Below are positions 1 to 7,171 of a DNA stretch of 24,172 nucleotides, one piece after another (within the stretch, counting starts at the first letter, position 1; every line of letters starts with the position of its first letter). The stretch comes from an uncultured Lachnospiraceae bacterium (GTDB lineage Bacteria > Bacillota > Clostridia > Lachnospirales > Lachnospiraceae), in assembly GCA_910588295.1 (NCBI GenBank), contig CAJUQO010000053.1, positions 1 through 24,172 on the forward strand, written 5' to 3'. The notes beneath the pieces are model-generated. The model saw nothing but the letters and a program-made list of their open reading frames with translations, was not told the DNA's origin and ran no database searches. A program made the translations under genes and the position numbers.

Positions 1-572
1 CGAAAATAGTCCTGTACACAGTTCAAAACAGCGCAAAAATCCTTATGGACGATTTTGCAATCCCCCGCCGACAGAATGTCATAAGTGCTTCCTTTTTTAT
101 GCAGACCAAGGGTCAGAGGGCCGCCCTTATATTCATCCCCAAAGGAAAATTCCATCTTATTGCGGTAGGCCAGCTTTTCCGGGCTGGCCATAATACCTTC
201 AAAAATGTAATCTGGTTCTCCCCGCCCGTCCAGCTGCCCCGCCGCGCGAAGGGCTTCGTCGAGAAGCTGCTTCACCTGTGTCTTTTTCATCTCCAGCTGG
301 CTTTCATAAGCCATGGTCTGATAGGTGCAGCCCCCGCATGCGGGAAACATGGAACACAGCGGCGCGCTTGTCTCCAGCGGAGACGCCTCAACCACCTCCA
401 GAATCCTTCCTGTCAATCTCCCGCCCCGTTTTTTTTGCACAATTCCTCTGACGGTCTGCCCGGGTATGCCGTTTTTCACCTGGATCACCTGGCCGTCCGC
501 CGTCTCTACCCTACATTTATTGGGAAAATCCACCCGGATGATCTTCCCCTCAAATATATCTCCCTTTTTCAT
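1..572 (-). CDS. rlmD: 23S rRNA (uracil-5-)-methyltransferase, RlmD/RumA type, 5' part only
   Basis: The minus strand encodes about 190 residues running off the left edge, so the SAM-binding catalytic half is not visible. The N-terminal 60 residues (start MKKGDIFEGKI) form a TRAM-like RNA-binding OB fold. After it comes a cysteine cluster CSMFPACGGC (C-x5-C-x2-C), with a later cysteine in GDCKI. This is the [4Fe-4S] signature of RlmD-type enzymes, which methylate uridine C5 in 23S rRNA using SAM. ATG 572-570 follows a GGAGGAG ribosome binding site closely. The gene lies 106 bases downstream of a small membrane-protein gene, across a probable terminator. Which uridine is modified cannot be read from this part; Gram-positive paralogues can modify one or two sites. 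Confidence 0.88.
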   Translation of the reverse strand, partial: MKKGDIFEGKIIRVDFPNKCRVETADGQVIQVKNGIPGQTVRGIVQKKRGGRLTGRILEVVEASPLETSAPLCSMFPACGGCTYQTMAYESQLEMKKTQVKQLLDEALRAAGQLDGRGEPDYIFEGIMASPEKLAYRNKMEFSFGDEYKGGPLTLGLHKKGSTYDILSAGDCKIVHKDFCAVLNCVQDYF

Positions 573-599
573 GTCTCCTCCATATTTCCATATAACACC

Positions 600-639
600 A
601 AAAAGAAAGCCCCGGCACACATCTGGCACCGAAGCCTTC
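600..639 (-). terminator. Probable rho-independent terminator
   Basis: Read on the minus strand, arms GAAGGCTTCGGT (639-628) and GCCGGGGCTTTC (616-605) pair over 12 positions, four of them G-U wobbles, around an 11-nt loop. A run of five T follows (604-600). It lies between the stop of the small membrane-protein gene and the rlmD start, so it probably ends or attenuates transcription entering rlmD. Confidence 0.5.
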
Positions 640-678
640 GCTTCTCTTCCCGGTTTCCATTTGCCGGAATTTCCTATT

Positions 679-999
679 TTATTCCCCGGATGTCTCCTTT
701 TCTTCCTCAACCGGAGCCTCCTTGGCCTCTTTCTCATCCTCCTCAGGAACCTTGTCCTCCGCCGGAGCTTCCTCAGCCTCCTCTTCCGTCTCGAAAGCAT
801 CCTCGAACTCGTCCTCAAAATCTTCCTCGAAATCCTCCAGATAATCCGGCGTCAGGAAACGATATACTGCATATGCAACACCGGCTATAGCTGCGATCAT
901 ACCTACCACAGCCAGCACCCACCAAATCACATTCCTGCACTTCTTATCCTCATTTTCCTGTTTCCGCAATAACGCGATCAATTCATCAATTCTGTTCAT
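679..999 (-). CDS. Small single-pass membrane protein with strongly acidic tail
   Basis: This 106-residue protein has three visible parts. Residues 1-22 are a charged N-terminus (MNRIDELIALLRKQE). Residues 23-49 are one hydrophobic segment rich in Ala, Val and Trp. Residues 51-106 are almost entirely Glu/Asp with scattered Lys, Pro and Ala. There is no signal-peptidase site, so it is probably a membrane-anchored protein with a disordered polyanionic tail. Similar short acidic membrane proteins are common and mostly uncharacterised in Lachnospiraceae; I assign no function. A ribosome binding site (AAGGCGG) lies upstream, and an extended -10 promoter at 1030-1038 suggests transcription separate from pcrA. 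It might bind cations or basic partners at the membrane, but nothing in the sequence shows that. Confidence 0.7.
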   Translation of the reverse strand: MNRIDELIALLRKQENEDKKCRNVIWWVLAVVGMIAAIAGVAYAVYRFLTPDYLEDFEEDFEDEFEDAFETEEEAEEAPAEDKVPEEDEKEAKEAPVEEEKETSGE

Positions 1000-1029
1000 A
1001 ATGCTTACCGCCTTTCCTTAGATATCGTT

Positions 1030-1038
1030 ATTATATCA
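1030..1038 (-). promoter_or_regulatory. Extended -10 promoter for the small membrane-protein gene
   Basis: On the minus strand TGATATAAT combines a perfect -10 hexamer with the upstream TG of an extended -10 element. No good -35 is present at the right distance. It sits about 30 bases before the ATG at 999 and after the end of pcrA. Confidence 0.45.
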
Positions 1039-1096
1039 CCATCGCATCTGTTTTACCACACAAATTTGGTCAATCTGTCCTTTAAATTGCATTTTT

Positions 1097-3334
1097 TTAT
1101 GTCACCTGAATTTTCTGCAATTTTGCAAAAGCCGCAAACATTTTTTTTGTGCCGAACCGTTCAAAATCCACTGTGACCTCATAATCTTTGCCGCCCTTGA
1201 CGATATTTAATACCATGCCCGTACCGAATTTTACGTGGCGGACTGTGTCGCCCACCTCATAATCCAGCCCGCCCTCCGGTGTCCCCACAGCGCTGCCCGG
1301 TCGGAAAGCCGGGGCGGCTGTCTGGGCCGTGCTATAGGCCGGTTTGCGGAAATCCGCCCGCATCTGCTGATAGGCCGTATTCCGAGGCATGTTGTCGGTC
1401 TTTCGCTCCGGCAGGGCCTCCCGCCCCAGATCCACCAGCTCCCGGGGGATCTCATGAACGAAGCGGGAAACCTTATTATACTGTGTCTCCCCACGGATCA
1501 TCCGCTGTCTCGCGCTGGTCATGGTCAGATCTTTCATGGCCCTGGTGATACCCACATAACAGAGACGCCGCTCCTCTTCAAGCTCCGTCCGGTCATCGGA
1601 AATGATCGTCATATAGCTGGGGAACATGCCGTCCTCCATACCGGTCAGGTATACCTGGGGGAATTCCAGTCCCTTGGCGCTGTGCAGAGTCATCAATAGC
1701 ACACGGTTCGGATCGTCTTCCACCATATCAATATCGGCTACCAGCGCCACATCCGCCAAAAATCCGCTTAAGGTGGGCTCATCGGCTTCATCCTCATAGG
1801 TCACCACCTTACTGATCAGCTCGTCAATATTTTCTATACGGCTTTTTGCCTCATCGGTGCCCTCCAGCTCCAGGGACTCCACATAGCCGGTCTGTTCGAT
1901 GATTTTCTCCAGAAGCTCCGATACCTTCATCACCGAGGCCACAGTCCGCAGGCTTTCTATATAGGTCACAAATCCCTCAATCTTACCCAATGTCCTGCCC
2001 AGGGAGGGTATGCAGGACGCCTCTGTAAGCGCCTGATAGAGAGACAATCCTCTCTCATCCGCGTAATCCTGCACTTTGGCAAGGCTGGCCGCTCCGATCC
2101 CTCTCTTCGGCACATTGATGATCCTACGCACCGCCAGGTCATCCCGGGCGTTGTCCACAGTCTTTAGATAGCAAAGCAGATCCTTGATCTCTTTCCTTGC
2201 GTAGAAATTCACGCCGCCCACCAGGCGGTAGGGAATGTTCGCCATCAGAAATTTTTCCTCGAAAAGACGGGACTGGGCATTGGTGCGGTACAAAATGGCG
2301 AAATCGCTGTAGCGGATCCCCTCACGCACCTTTTTTGCGATATCCCCGGCCACATATTCCGCCTCCTCAAAACCGTTCATAAACTGCCGGAAATGCAGCA
2401 GCTCCCCCTCCTCATTGGCCGACCAGAGGGTTTTCTTTTTCCTGCCCTGATTGTTGGCGATTACTGCGTTGGCCACCTGGAGGATATTCTGGGTGGAACG
2501 GTAATTCTGCTCCAGCTTGATCACCCGCGCGTCGGGGAGCACATCTTCAAAGCCCAGGATATTCCGGATATCCGCCCCGCGGAAACGGTAGATCGACTGG
2601 TCGTCATCCCCCACCACGCAAAGATTCCGGTACTTCTCCGCCAACAAATGCACCAGCTCAAACTGCACGGCGTTGGTATCCTGATACTCGTCTACCATTA
2701 TGTAGAGGAACCGTTCCTGATAGCTGTCCAGCACATCCTCCTGGCTCTTAAACAGTTCCACCGTCTTGACCAGCAGATCGTCGAAATCCAGCGCGTTGCT
2801 TTGCCACAGATGCTGCTGATAGGCTTTGTAAGCCCGGGCGATCTCCTGTTTATTCCAGTCCCCCGCCGCGTTCAGCGCATATTCCTCCGGGGAGACCATC
2901 TCATTTTTCGCCGCGGAGATCGCCGAGAGCACGGCCCTGTCCTTAAAGGTCTTGGAATCCAAGTCAAGCTGCTTGATCACACCCTTGATCACCGTCTTCT
3001 GGTCGTCCGTATCATAAATGGTAAAACTCCTGTCATACCCCAGGCGGTCTATGTACCGGCGCAGAATCCGCACGCACATGGAATGAAAGGTGCTGACCCA
3101 CACGCTGTCCCCCTGGACGCCCGCCAGCCGGTTGACCCGTTCCCGCATCTCTCCGGCCGCTTTATTGGTAAAAGTAATCGCCAGGATATTCCAGGGCGCC
3201 ACCCCTTTTTCGCTGATCAGATAGGCAATCCGCTCAGTCAGTACCCGCGTCTTTCCCGACCCGGCCCCCGCTATGATCAGGAGCGGCCCTTCCGTACAGA
3301 GCACTGCCTCCCGTTGCTGCTTATTTAACTCCAT
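1097..3334 (-). CDS. pcrA: ATP-dependent DNA helicase PcrA (UvrD/Rep superfamily 1)
   Basis: This is a 745-residue superfamily 1A 3'-5' helicase used in nucleotide excision repair, replication restart and removal of recombinase filaments. Visible motifs in order are Q-motif (NKQQREAV), Walker A GAGSGKT at residues 23-29, motif II VDEYQDTN, motif III GDDDQSIYRFRGA, motif IV LEQNYRST, motif V TLHSAKGLEF and motif VI EERRLCYVGITRA. The C-terminal 50 residues (VGDTVRHVKFGTG onward) form the Tudor-like domain typical of PcrA, which can contact RNA polymerase. The frame opens 12 bases earlier at 3346, but GGAGGAGG lies inside that extension and is well placed for ATG 3334, so MELNKQQ is the likely start. 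It lies about 105 bases downstream of the CapA-fold gene, across a large inverted repeat. Confidence 0.96.
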   Translation of the reverse strand: MELNKQQREAVLCTEGPLLIIAGAGSGKTRVLTERIAYLISEKGVAPWNILAITFTNKAAGEMRERVNRLAGVQGDSVWVSTFHSMCVRILRRYIDRLGYDRSFTIYDTDDQKTVIKGVIKQLDLDSKTFKDRAVLSAISAAKNEMVSPEEYALNAAGDWNKQEIARAYKAYQQHLWQSNALDFDDLLVKTVELFKSQEDVLDSYQERFLYIMVDEYQDTNAVQFELVHLLAEKYRNLCVVGDDDQSIYRFRGADIRNILGFEDVLPDARVIKLEQNYRSTQNILQVANAVIANNQGRKKKTLWSANEEGELLHFRQFMNGFEEAEYVAGDIAKKVREGIRYSDFAILYRTNAQSRLFEEKFLMANIPYRLVGGVNFYARKEIKDLLCYLKTVDNARDDLAVRRIINVPKRGIGAASLAKVQDYADERGLSLYQALTEASCIPSLGRTLGKIEGFVTYIESLRTVASVMKVSELLEKIIEQTGYVESLELEGTDEAKSRIENIDELISKVVTYEDEADEPTLSGFLADVALVADIDMVEDDPNRVLLMTLHSAKGLEFPQVYLTGMEDGMFPSYMTIISDDRTELEEERRLCYVGITRAMKDLTMTSARQRMIRGETQYNKVSRFVHEIPRELVDLGREALPERKTDNMPRNTAYQQMRADFRKPAYSTAQTAAPAFRPGSAVGTPEGGLDYEVGDTVRHVKFGTGMVLNIVKGGKDYEVTVDFERFGTKKMFAAFAKLQKIQVT

Positions 3335-3409
3335 ATCCTCCTCCATCTTGTTTTTTTTATGAAGAAAATATACTCACGGCATACTTCCTTATACGGCTGT
3401 GCGCATCAT

Positions 3410-3449
3410 ATTATATTGAGCGGCAGATTTATCTGACGCTCAGTATAAT
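3410..3449 (-). terminator. Long inverted repeat overlapping the capA-like stop codon
   Basis: Arms of 19 bases (3410-3428 and 3431-3449) pair with two mismatches around a 2-base centre. The TGA stop of the CapA-fold gene (3442-3440) lies inside the arm. There is no clear T-run after it, so it may be a 3' end stabiliser or weak terminator that insulates pcrA. Confidence 0.5.
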
Positions 3450-4471
3450 TTACCGTTCGAATTGGCCGACGTATGCATTCCCCTGCTCAGCGTATTGATT
3501 TTTTTCATCACCCTGGCTTTTTCATTTCCTTTCAGCGGCTTCGGCTGAAAATCATTTCTACGGCTGGTGGAGGACAGGGAGCAGGGAATCACTTTCGCAT
3601 CCCTCTTGGCCTGCAATTTCCCGTTTTTCACATAAAATGTCTGCTGGAAAATCATGGTATCCTTATCCCTGGGATTACTGTTCCCGCCGAAACAAAAATT
3701 ACCCAGGCTGTAAACGATATAACGGCCTTTATATTTCTCGATCCCCTGCAGGATGTGGGGATGATGGCCTAATACCAGGGACGCGCCATTGTCGATGGCT
3801 GCCCGGCCCGCCTTTTTCTCCGCAGCATTAGGGTACTTGTCCAGCTCAATCCCCCAGTGGAAACTGACAACAACAATCTCCGCCCCATTCTTCTTTGCCT
3901 TATCTATCGTCTTTGCCACCGTACTGTTGGATGCGCCGCTCAGTTTATTGAATCCCAGAAATGCGACTTTGACTCCCTGGACGGTTTTATAGGCAATCGT
4001 ACTTTGTATACAGAAAGGAATGCCGTATTTTTTCAGCGTTTTTTTCGTGTCGCTGAGGCCCTTTTTGCCAAAATCAGCCGAATGATTATTGGCAAGGTTC
4101 ACCACTTCCACAGATCCCTCCGTCAGAATCGAGGCATACTTGGCCGGCCCCTTAAACGTAAATTCTTTTTTGGCACGGTTCGTAGAATTGGTCAGCGTTC
4201 CCTCAAAGTTAGCGATCGTGATATCATCCTTCTCAAAGATCGGCTTTACCTTTTTTAAAAAATAGGCGGCGTTATTACGCTTATAATAATTGTTGAAGAA
4301 CTGGTTATAGCGGGAATCCACACCCAGAGTGCAGTCCCCTACAGCGCTGATCGTGATTGTTTTTACCTCATCCTTTTTCTCTTCTGTTTCCTTCCCCGCA
4401 GCCTCCACCGGCACACAGAAAATCAGGCACAGCAATACCGTCGCCAGCATAATACCATATTTCTTTATCAT
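3440..4471 (-). CDS. Secreted CapA-family (poly-gamma-glutamate capsule type) metallophosphatase-like protein
   Basis: The protein has 343 residues. Residues 1-25 form a signal peptide (MIKKYG, hydrophobic core, then a VEAA cleavage region), followed by a charged KETEEKKDE linker. The mature part carries the CapA family (PF09587) motifs GDCTLG, NFEGTLT, NLANNHSADFG, FHWGIE, GHHPHILQG and YSLGNF. These are metal-site and active-site segments related to calcineurin-like phosphoesterases. CapA is needed for poly-gamma-glutamate export in Bacillus, but no capB or capC neighbour exists here, and many Clostridia carry solitary homologues of unknown substrate. The longest frame starts at 4495. AAGGAGG lies just before ATG 4471, and the encoded signal peptide also begins there, so the shorter start is chosen. 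A near-consensus promoter lies upstream. Confidence 0.88.
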   Translation of the reverse strand: MIKKYGIMLATVLLCLIFCVPVEAAGKETEEKKDEVKTITISAVGDCTLGVDSRYNQFFNNYYKRNNAAYFLKKVKPIFEKDDITIANFEGTLTNSTNRAKKEFTFKGPAKYASILTEGSVEVVNLANNHSADFGKKGLSDTKKTLKKYGIPFCIQSTIAYKTVQGVKVAFLGFNKLSGASNSTVAKTIDKAKKNGAEIVVVSFHWGIELDKYPNAAEKKAGRAAIDNGASLVLGHHPHILQGIEKYKGRYIVYSLGNFCFGGNSNPRDKDTMIFQQTFYVKNGKLQAKRDAKVIPCSLSSTSRRNDFQPKPLKGNEKARVMKKINTLSRGMHTSANSNGKLY

Positions 4472-4527
4472 CTCTCCTCCTTTTGATATCCGCAATTGAA
4501 AACGAGGCTCCCCGTTCCCGTTTTTTT

Positions 4528-4557
4528 ATTATAATACAGGCCCCTGTGATATGTCAA
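4528..4557 (-). promoter_or_regulatory. Sigma-A promoter of the CapA-fold gene
   Basis: The minus strand shows TTGACA (4557-4552), an 18-bp spacer and TATAAT (4533-4528). Both hexamers match consensus perfectly. The spacer holds an imperfect dyad (ACAGG/CCTGT) that could bind a regulator. It is back-to-back with the promoter at 4608-4636. Confidence 0.75.
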
Positions 4558-4607
4558 AACATAACTGTTCAGCCTCTGACAGAACTGTTCCGCGTCGATA
4601 CAGAAGC

Positions 4608-4636
4608 TTGATTTTTCCCGCCGACGCGATTATAAT
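4608..4636 (+). promoter_or_regulatory. Sigma-A promoter of the DUF1836 gene
   Basis: TTGATT (4608-4613), a 17-bp spacer and TATAAT (4631-4636) lie 51 bases before the ATG. GGAGG at 4672-4676 is the only upstream ribosome binding site and is rather far (11 bases) from ATG 4688. Confidence 0.7.
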
Positions 4637-4687
4637 TCAATCATATCTGTTTCATATCCTATGTCATGATCGGAGGTATACGCATTC

Positions 4688-5305
4688 ATGGACGCCAACC
4701 AGGAAGATCTGCAGAAGATCATCGAAGAATTTTTGAATAGATTCGACTACATCCGCCCGGAGGAGATCCCGGATATTCCCCTGTACATGGATCAGGTCAC
4801 CACATTTATGAATAGTCGTATGGATTATACCCGGCGATATCCCGAGGACAAAATCCTGACAAAGACCATGATCAATAATTATGCCAAGAACCGCCTGCTT
4901 CCGCCTCCCGAGAAGAAAAAATACAGCAGAAACCATGTCCTGATCATGGTATTCATCTACTATTTCAAAAATTTTCTCTCTATCACCGATATCCAGAAGC
5001 TTCTGACACCGCTAAACGATGCCTTCTTTGACGAAAACAGCGAACACAGTCTATCTGACATCTACAGCCGGATCTTTGGTCTGGCTCCTGGAAAAATGGA
5101 AAAGCTCCTGTCTGATCTGGAGCAGGAGGCGCTTAAATGCAGCCGGATCTTTGAAGATTATCCTGAAGAAGATCAGGAATTCCTCCAGCTGTTTGCTTCT
5201 ATCTGTATGCTGAGCTTTGACGTATATATCCGCAAACAGGTCATCGAAAAACTGCTGGATCATTTTCCGGAAAACCCGAAAAAAGGAACTCCAAAGAAAA
5301 AGTAA
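4688..5305 (+). CDS. DUF1836 domain protein, probable MerR-like DNA-binding regulator
   Basis: This 205-residue protein matches the DUF1836 family (PF08876), which is common in Clostridia and functionally uncharacterised. Recognisable stretches are IPLYMDQV near residue 35, the LTKTMINNYAKNRLLP segment around residue 60, and KKKYSRNHV. The last two resemble the winged helix-turn-helix of MerR-type proteins, in which the second helix is followed by a YS-R motif. The C-terminal half is helical and ends in a basic KKGTPKKK tail. A DNA-binding role is therefore inferred, not shown. No other in-frame ATG, GTG or TTG lies between the ribosome binding site and ATG 4688. It has its own promoter, and a second promoter separates it from the downstream yerC-like gene. 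Confidence 0.82.
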   Translation: MDANQEDLQKIIEEFLNRFDYIRPEEIPDIPLYMDQVTTFMNSRMDYTRRYPEDKILTKTMINNYAKNRLLPPPEKKKYSRNHVLIMVFIYYFKNFLSITDIQKLLTPLNDAFFDENSEHSLSDIYSRIFGLAPGKMEKLLSDLEQEALKCSRIFEDYPEEDQEFLQLFASICMLSFDVYIRKQVIEKLLDHFPENPKKGTPKKK

Positions 5306-5313
5306 TACGTTTC

Positions 5314-5342
5314 TTTACAGTAAACTGTCAGTGTGCTAAAAT
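5314..5342 (+). promoter_or_regulatory. Promoter of the yerC-radical SAM-DUF4364 operon with internal dyad
   Basis: TTTACA (5314-5319), a 17-bp spacer and TAAAAT (5337-5342) form a strong sigma-A promoter. The dyad ACAGT-AA-ACTGT (5317-5328) overlaps the -35 and the spacer, where a repressor would block polymerase. The -10 overlaps the in-frame ATG at 5341, so that ATG cannot be the translated start. Confidence 0.72.
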
Positions 5343-5397
5343 GAAAAAACTATGGCCCGACCGAAAACTGGCCGAAGAAATGCATCGGAGGAAATAC

Positions 5398-5703
5398 ATG
5401 AATAAGAAACTTCACACGGAAGCTGTGGATCAGCTCTTCGCCGCGGTACTCAGCCTGGAAACAAAAGAAGAATGTTATACCTTTTTTGAGGATATTTGTA
5501 CGATCAATGAACTGCTGTCCCTGTCACAGCGTTTTGAGGTGGCACGGATGCTTAAGGATAAAAATACTTACACGGAAATCTCGGAAAAGACCGGTGCTTC
5601 CACAGCCACGATCAGCCGTGTCAACCGTTGCCTCGTCTACGGCAACGACGGCTATTCCATGGTGATAGACCGGATCCATCCGAAAAGCGGCCAGGAAGAA
5701 TGA
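5398..5703 (+). CDS. yerC: TrpR-like protein of the YerC/YecD family
   Basis: The 101-residue protein belongs to the YerC/YecD group of the Trp-repressor superfamily (PF01371). These are all-helical dimers with a TrpR-type helix-turn-helix. The reading head is visible at ITELLSLSQRFEVA-like helices followed by TYTEISEKTGASTATISRVNR, the last part being the DNA-contacting helix-turn-helix. A GGAGG at 5387-5391, six bases before ATG 5398, sets the start; the longer frame to 5341 begins inside the -10 box. Its TGA overlaps the next gene's start (ATGA), so the radical SAM gene is translationally coupled. No tryptophan gene is near, and the ligand of this family is unknown. Autoregulation through the dyad in its own promoter is an inference. 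Confidence 0.88.
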   Translation: MNKKLHTEAVDQLFAAVLSLETKEECYTFFEDICTINELLSLSQRFEVARMLKDKNTYTEISEKTGASTATISRVNRCLVYGNDGYSMVIDRIHPKSGQEE

Positions 5704-6650
5704 CCGACCGATCTCTCTGGAACAGCCGCCCCTATTATTCCTTGGACGCCTACTGCCGGAATACCTTCGGCGAAAAGGTATACCGGCTGGCGCTGGACGG
5801 AGGTATGACCTGCCCCAACCGGGACGGCACCCGGGGAACAAGAGGTTGTATTTTTTGTAGCGCGGGCGGTTCCGGTGAATTTGCCGGAAGCCGCCATTTG
5901 TCCGTCACCGAACAGTTAGAGAAACAGATCTCCCTGATCCGTTTAAAACGGCCTATAAGAAAATTTATCGCGTACTTTCAGGCTTACACCAATACCTATG
6001 CGCCCGTACATGTACTCAGGGAACTATTTACCGAAGCCATACGCTGCCCTGATGTGGTTGCATTATCCGTGGCTACACGGCCCGACTGCCTTCCCGATGT
6101 AACAGTAAAACTCCTCGCAGAACTGAACCGCATCAAGCCGGTATGGGTGGAGCTGGGCCTTCAGACCATCCATGAGGAGACTGCCCGCTATATCCGGCGG
6201 GGCTATCCGCTTTCCTGTTTCACGGATGCCGTAAAACGGCTTCACGAAGCGTCTATTGCGCAGATCATCGCCCACACAATCCTGGGGCTTCCCGGGGAGA
6301 CCGATCAACATGTATATGATACTATGAATTTTCTGAATGCACAGCCAGTCACCGGTATAAAGCTCCAGCTTTTGCACGTGCTGTCAGGCACCGATCTGGC
6401 CCGCGATTATGCCGAAGGCAGGTTTGATACTCTCACCCGGGAACACTATATACAGTTGGTCATCCGCTGCCTGGAGATACTCACACCGGAGCTGGTAATC
6501 CACAGGCTCACCGGAGACGGATCAAAGGCGCTGCTGCTCGCTCCACTCTGGAGCGGCGCCAAACGAACCGTGCTGAATGACCTGCATCATCAAATGAAAC
6601 TTCTGAATACCTGGCAGGGAAAATATTATAAAAAGGATGAGAAACTATGA
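5700..6650 (+). CDS. TIGR01212 family radical SAM protein (YhcC-like)
   Basis: This 316-residue protein starts at the ATG overlapping the yerC stop (ATGA at 5700-5703), which matches the usual family length. The N-terminus WNSRPYYSLDAYCRNTFGEKVY is typical of TIGR01212. Next is the cysteine cluster TCPNRDGTRGTRGCIFC, whose cysteines hold the radical SAM [4Fe-4S] cluster with wider spacing than the classical CxxxCxxC. Further family motifs are YFQAYTNTYAP, SVATRPDC, VELGLQT, GYPLSC and HTILGLPGET, which include SAM-contacting segments. The family is related to Elp3-type radical SAM proteins but has no agreed substrate; tRNA modification is a guess from that relation. The gene ends in another ATGA overlap with the DUF4364 gene, so the three genes form one operon. 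Confidence 0.92.
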   Translation: MTDRSLWNSRPYYSLDAYCRNTFGEKVYRLALDGGMTCPNRDGTRGTRGCIFCSAGGSGEFAGSRHLSVTEQLEKQISLIRLKRPIRKFIAYFQAYTNTYAPVHVLRELFTEAIRCPDVVALSVATRPDCLPDVTVKLLAELNRIKPVWVELGLQTIHEETARYIRRGYPLSCFTDAVKRLHEASIAQIIAHTILGLPGETDQHVYDTMNFLNAQPVTGIKLQLLHVLSGTDLARDYAEGRFDTLTREHYIQLVIRCLEILTPELVIHRLTGDGSKALLLAPLWSGAKRTVLNDLHHQMKLLNTWQGKYYKKDEKL

Positions 6651-7159
6651 CTGAAGCTTTCACACTTTATAAACTGATCCTGCTCTATACACTGGAAACA
6701 GCCCAGGAACCCCTCACCACCTCCTGGCTCTGTGACCTGATGGTAGAAAAGCAATATACGAGCTATTTCAATGTCCAGCAAATACTCTCTGAGATGAGCG
6801 ACGCGGGATTAATCTTACCAGAAAAATACCGCAATTCCTTCCTTTATACCATTACGGAGGAAGGGCTTGGCACCATCGACCTTTTTCGTCATAATATCTC
6901 TCCGGAGATCCGCAGGGAGATCGACGCTTACCTGCAGGAACACGACTGCGAACTGCTGGAGCGCCATTCCTACCCCGCCATTTACGACCGAAACGAATTC
7001 CAGGAGTACACCGTGGACTGCCGCATCCGGGAAAAAGACCACGATCTACTCCACCTCTCCCTCTCCGTTCCCACGGAAGAAGCAGCCATGGCCATCTGTA
7101 AAAAATGGCGCAAGAAAAACTCGGAGATTTATAGCCTTTTGATGGAAAATCTTCTGTAA
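6647..7159 (+). CDS. DUF4364 family winged-helix-like protein
   Basis: The 170-residue protein belongs to DUF4364 (PF14277), a Clostridia family with a PadR-like winged-helix N-terminus (residues 1-75: LYKLILLYTLE, TSYFNVQQILSEMSDAGLI, YTITEEGLGTIDLF). The C-terminal half, after ISPEIRREID, is an alpha/beta region ending in a conserved VPTEEAAMAICKKW stretch. ATG 6647 overlaps the TGA of the radical SAM gene, with AAGGA a little upstream, so translation is coupled. The 3' end converges on rarA with only 12 bases between the two stop codons. Members are annotated as possible regulators without known targets. The wing beta-hairpin is visible, so nucleic-acid binding is plausible but inferred. 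Confidence 0.88.
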   Translation: MTEAFTLYKLILLYTLETAQEPLTTSWLCDLMVEKQYTSYFNVQQILSEMSDAGLILPEKYRNSFLYTITEEGLGTIDLFRHNISPEIRREIDAYLQEHDCELLERHSYPAIYDRNEFQEYTVDCRIREKDHDLLHLSLSVPTEEAAMAICKKWRKKNSEIYSLLMENLL

Positions 7160-7171
7160 GGAGGGCCGCTC

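Noticed and set aside
2393..3328. 311-codon plus-strand open frame opposite pcrA
   Set aside because: It is the mirror of the conserved PcrA N-terminus, has no ribosome binding site and shows no recognisable domain.
5628..5699. Longer start for the radical SAM protein, overlapping yerC by 76 bases
   Set aside because: The added residues are an out-of-frame reading of yerC. The ATGA overlap start gives the normal family length.
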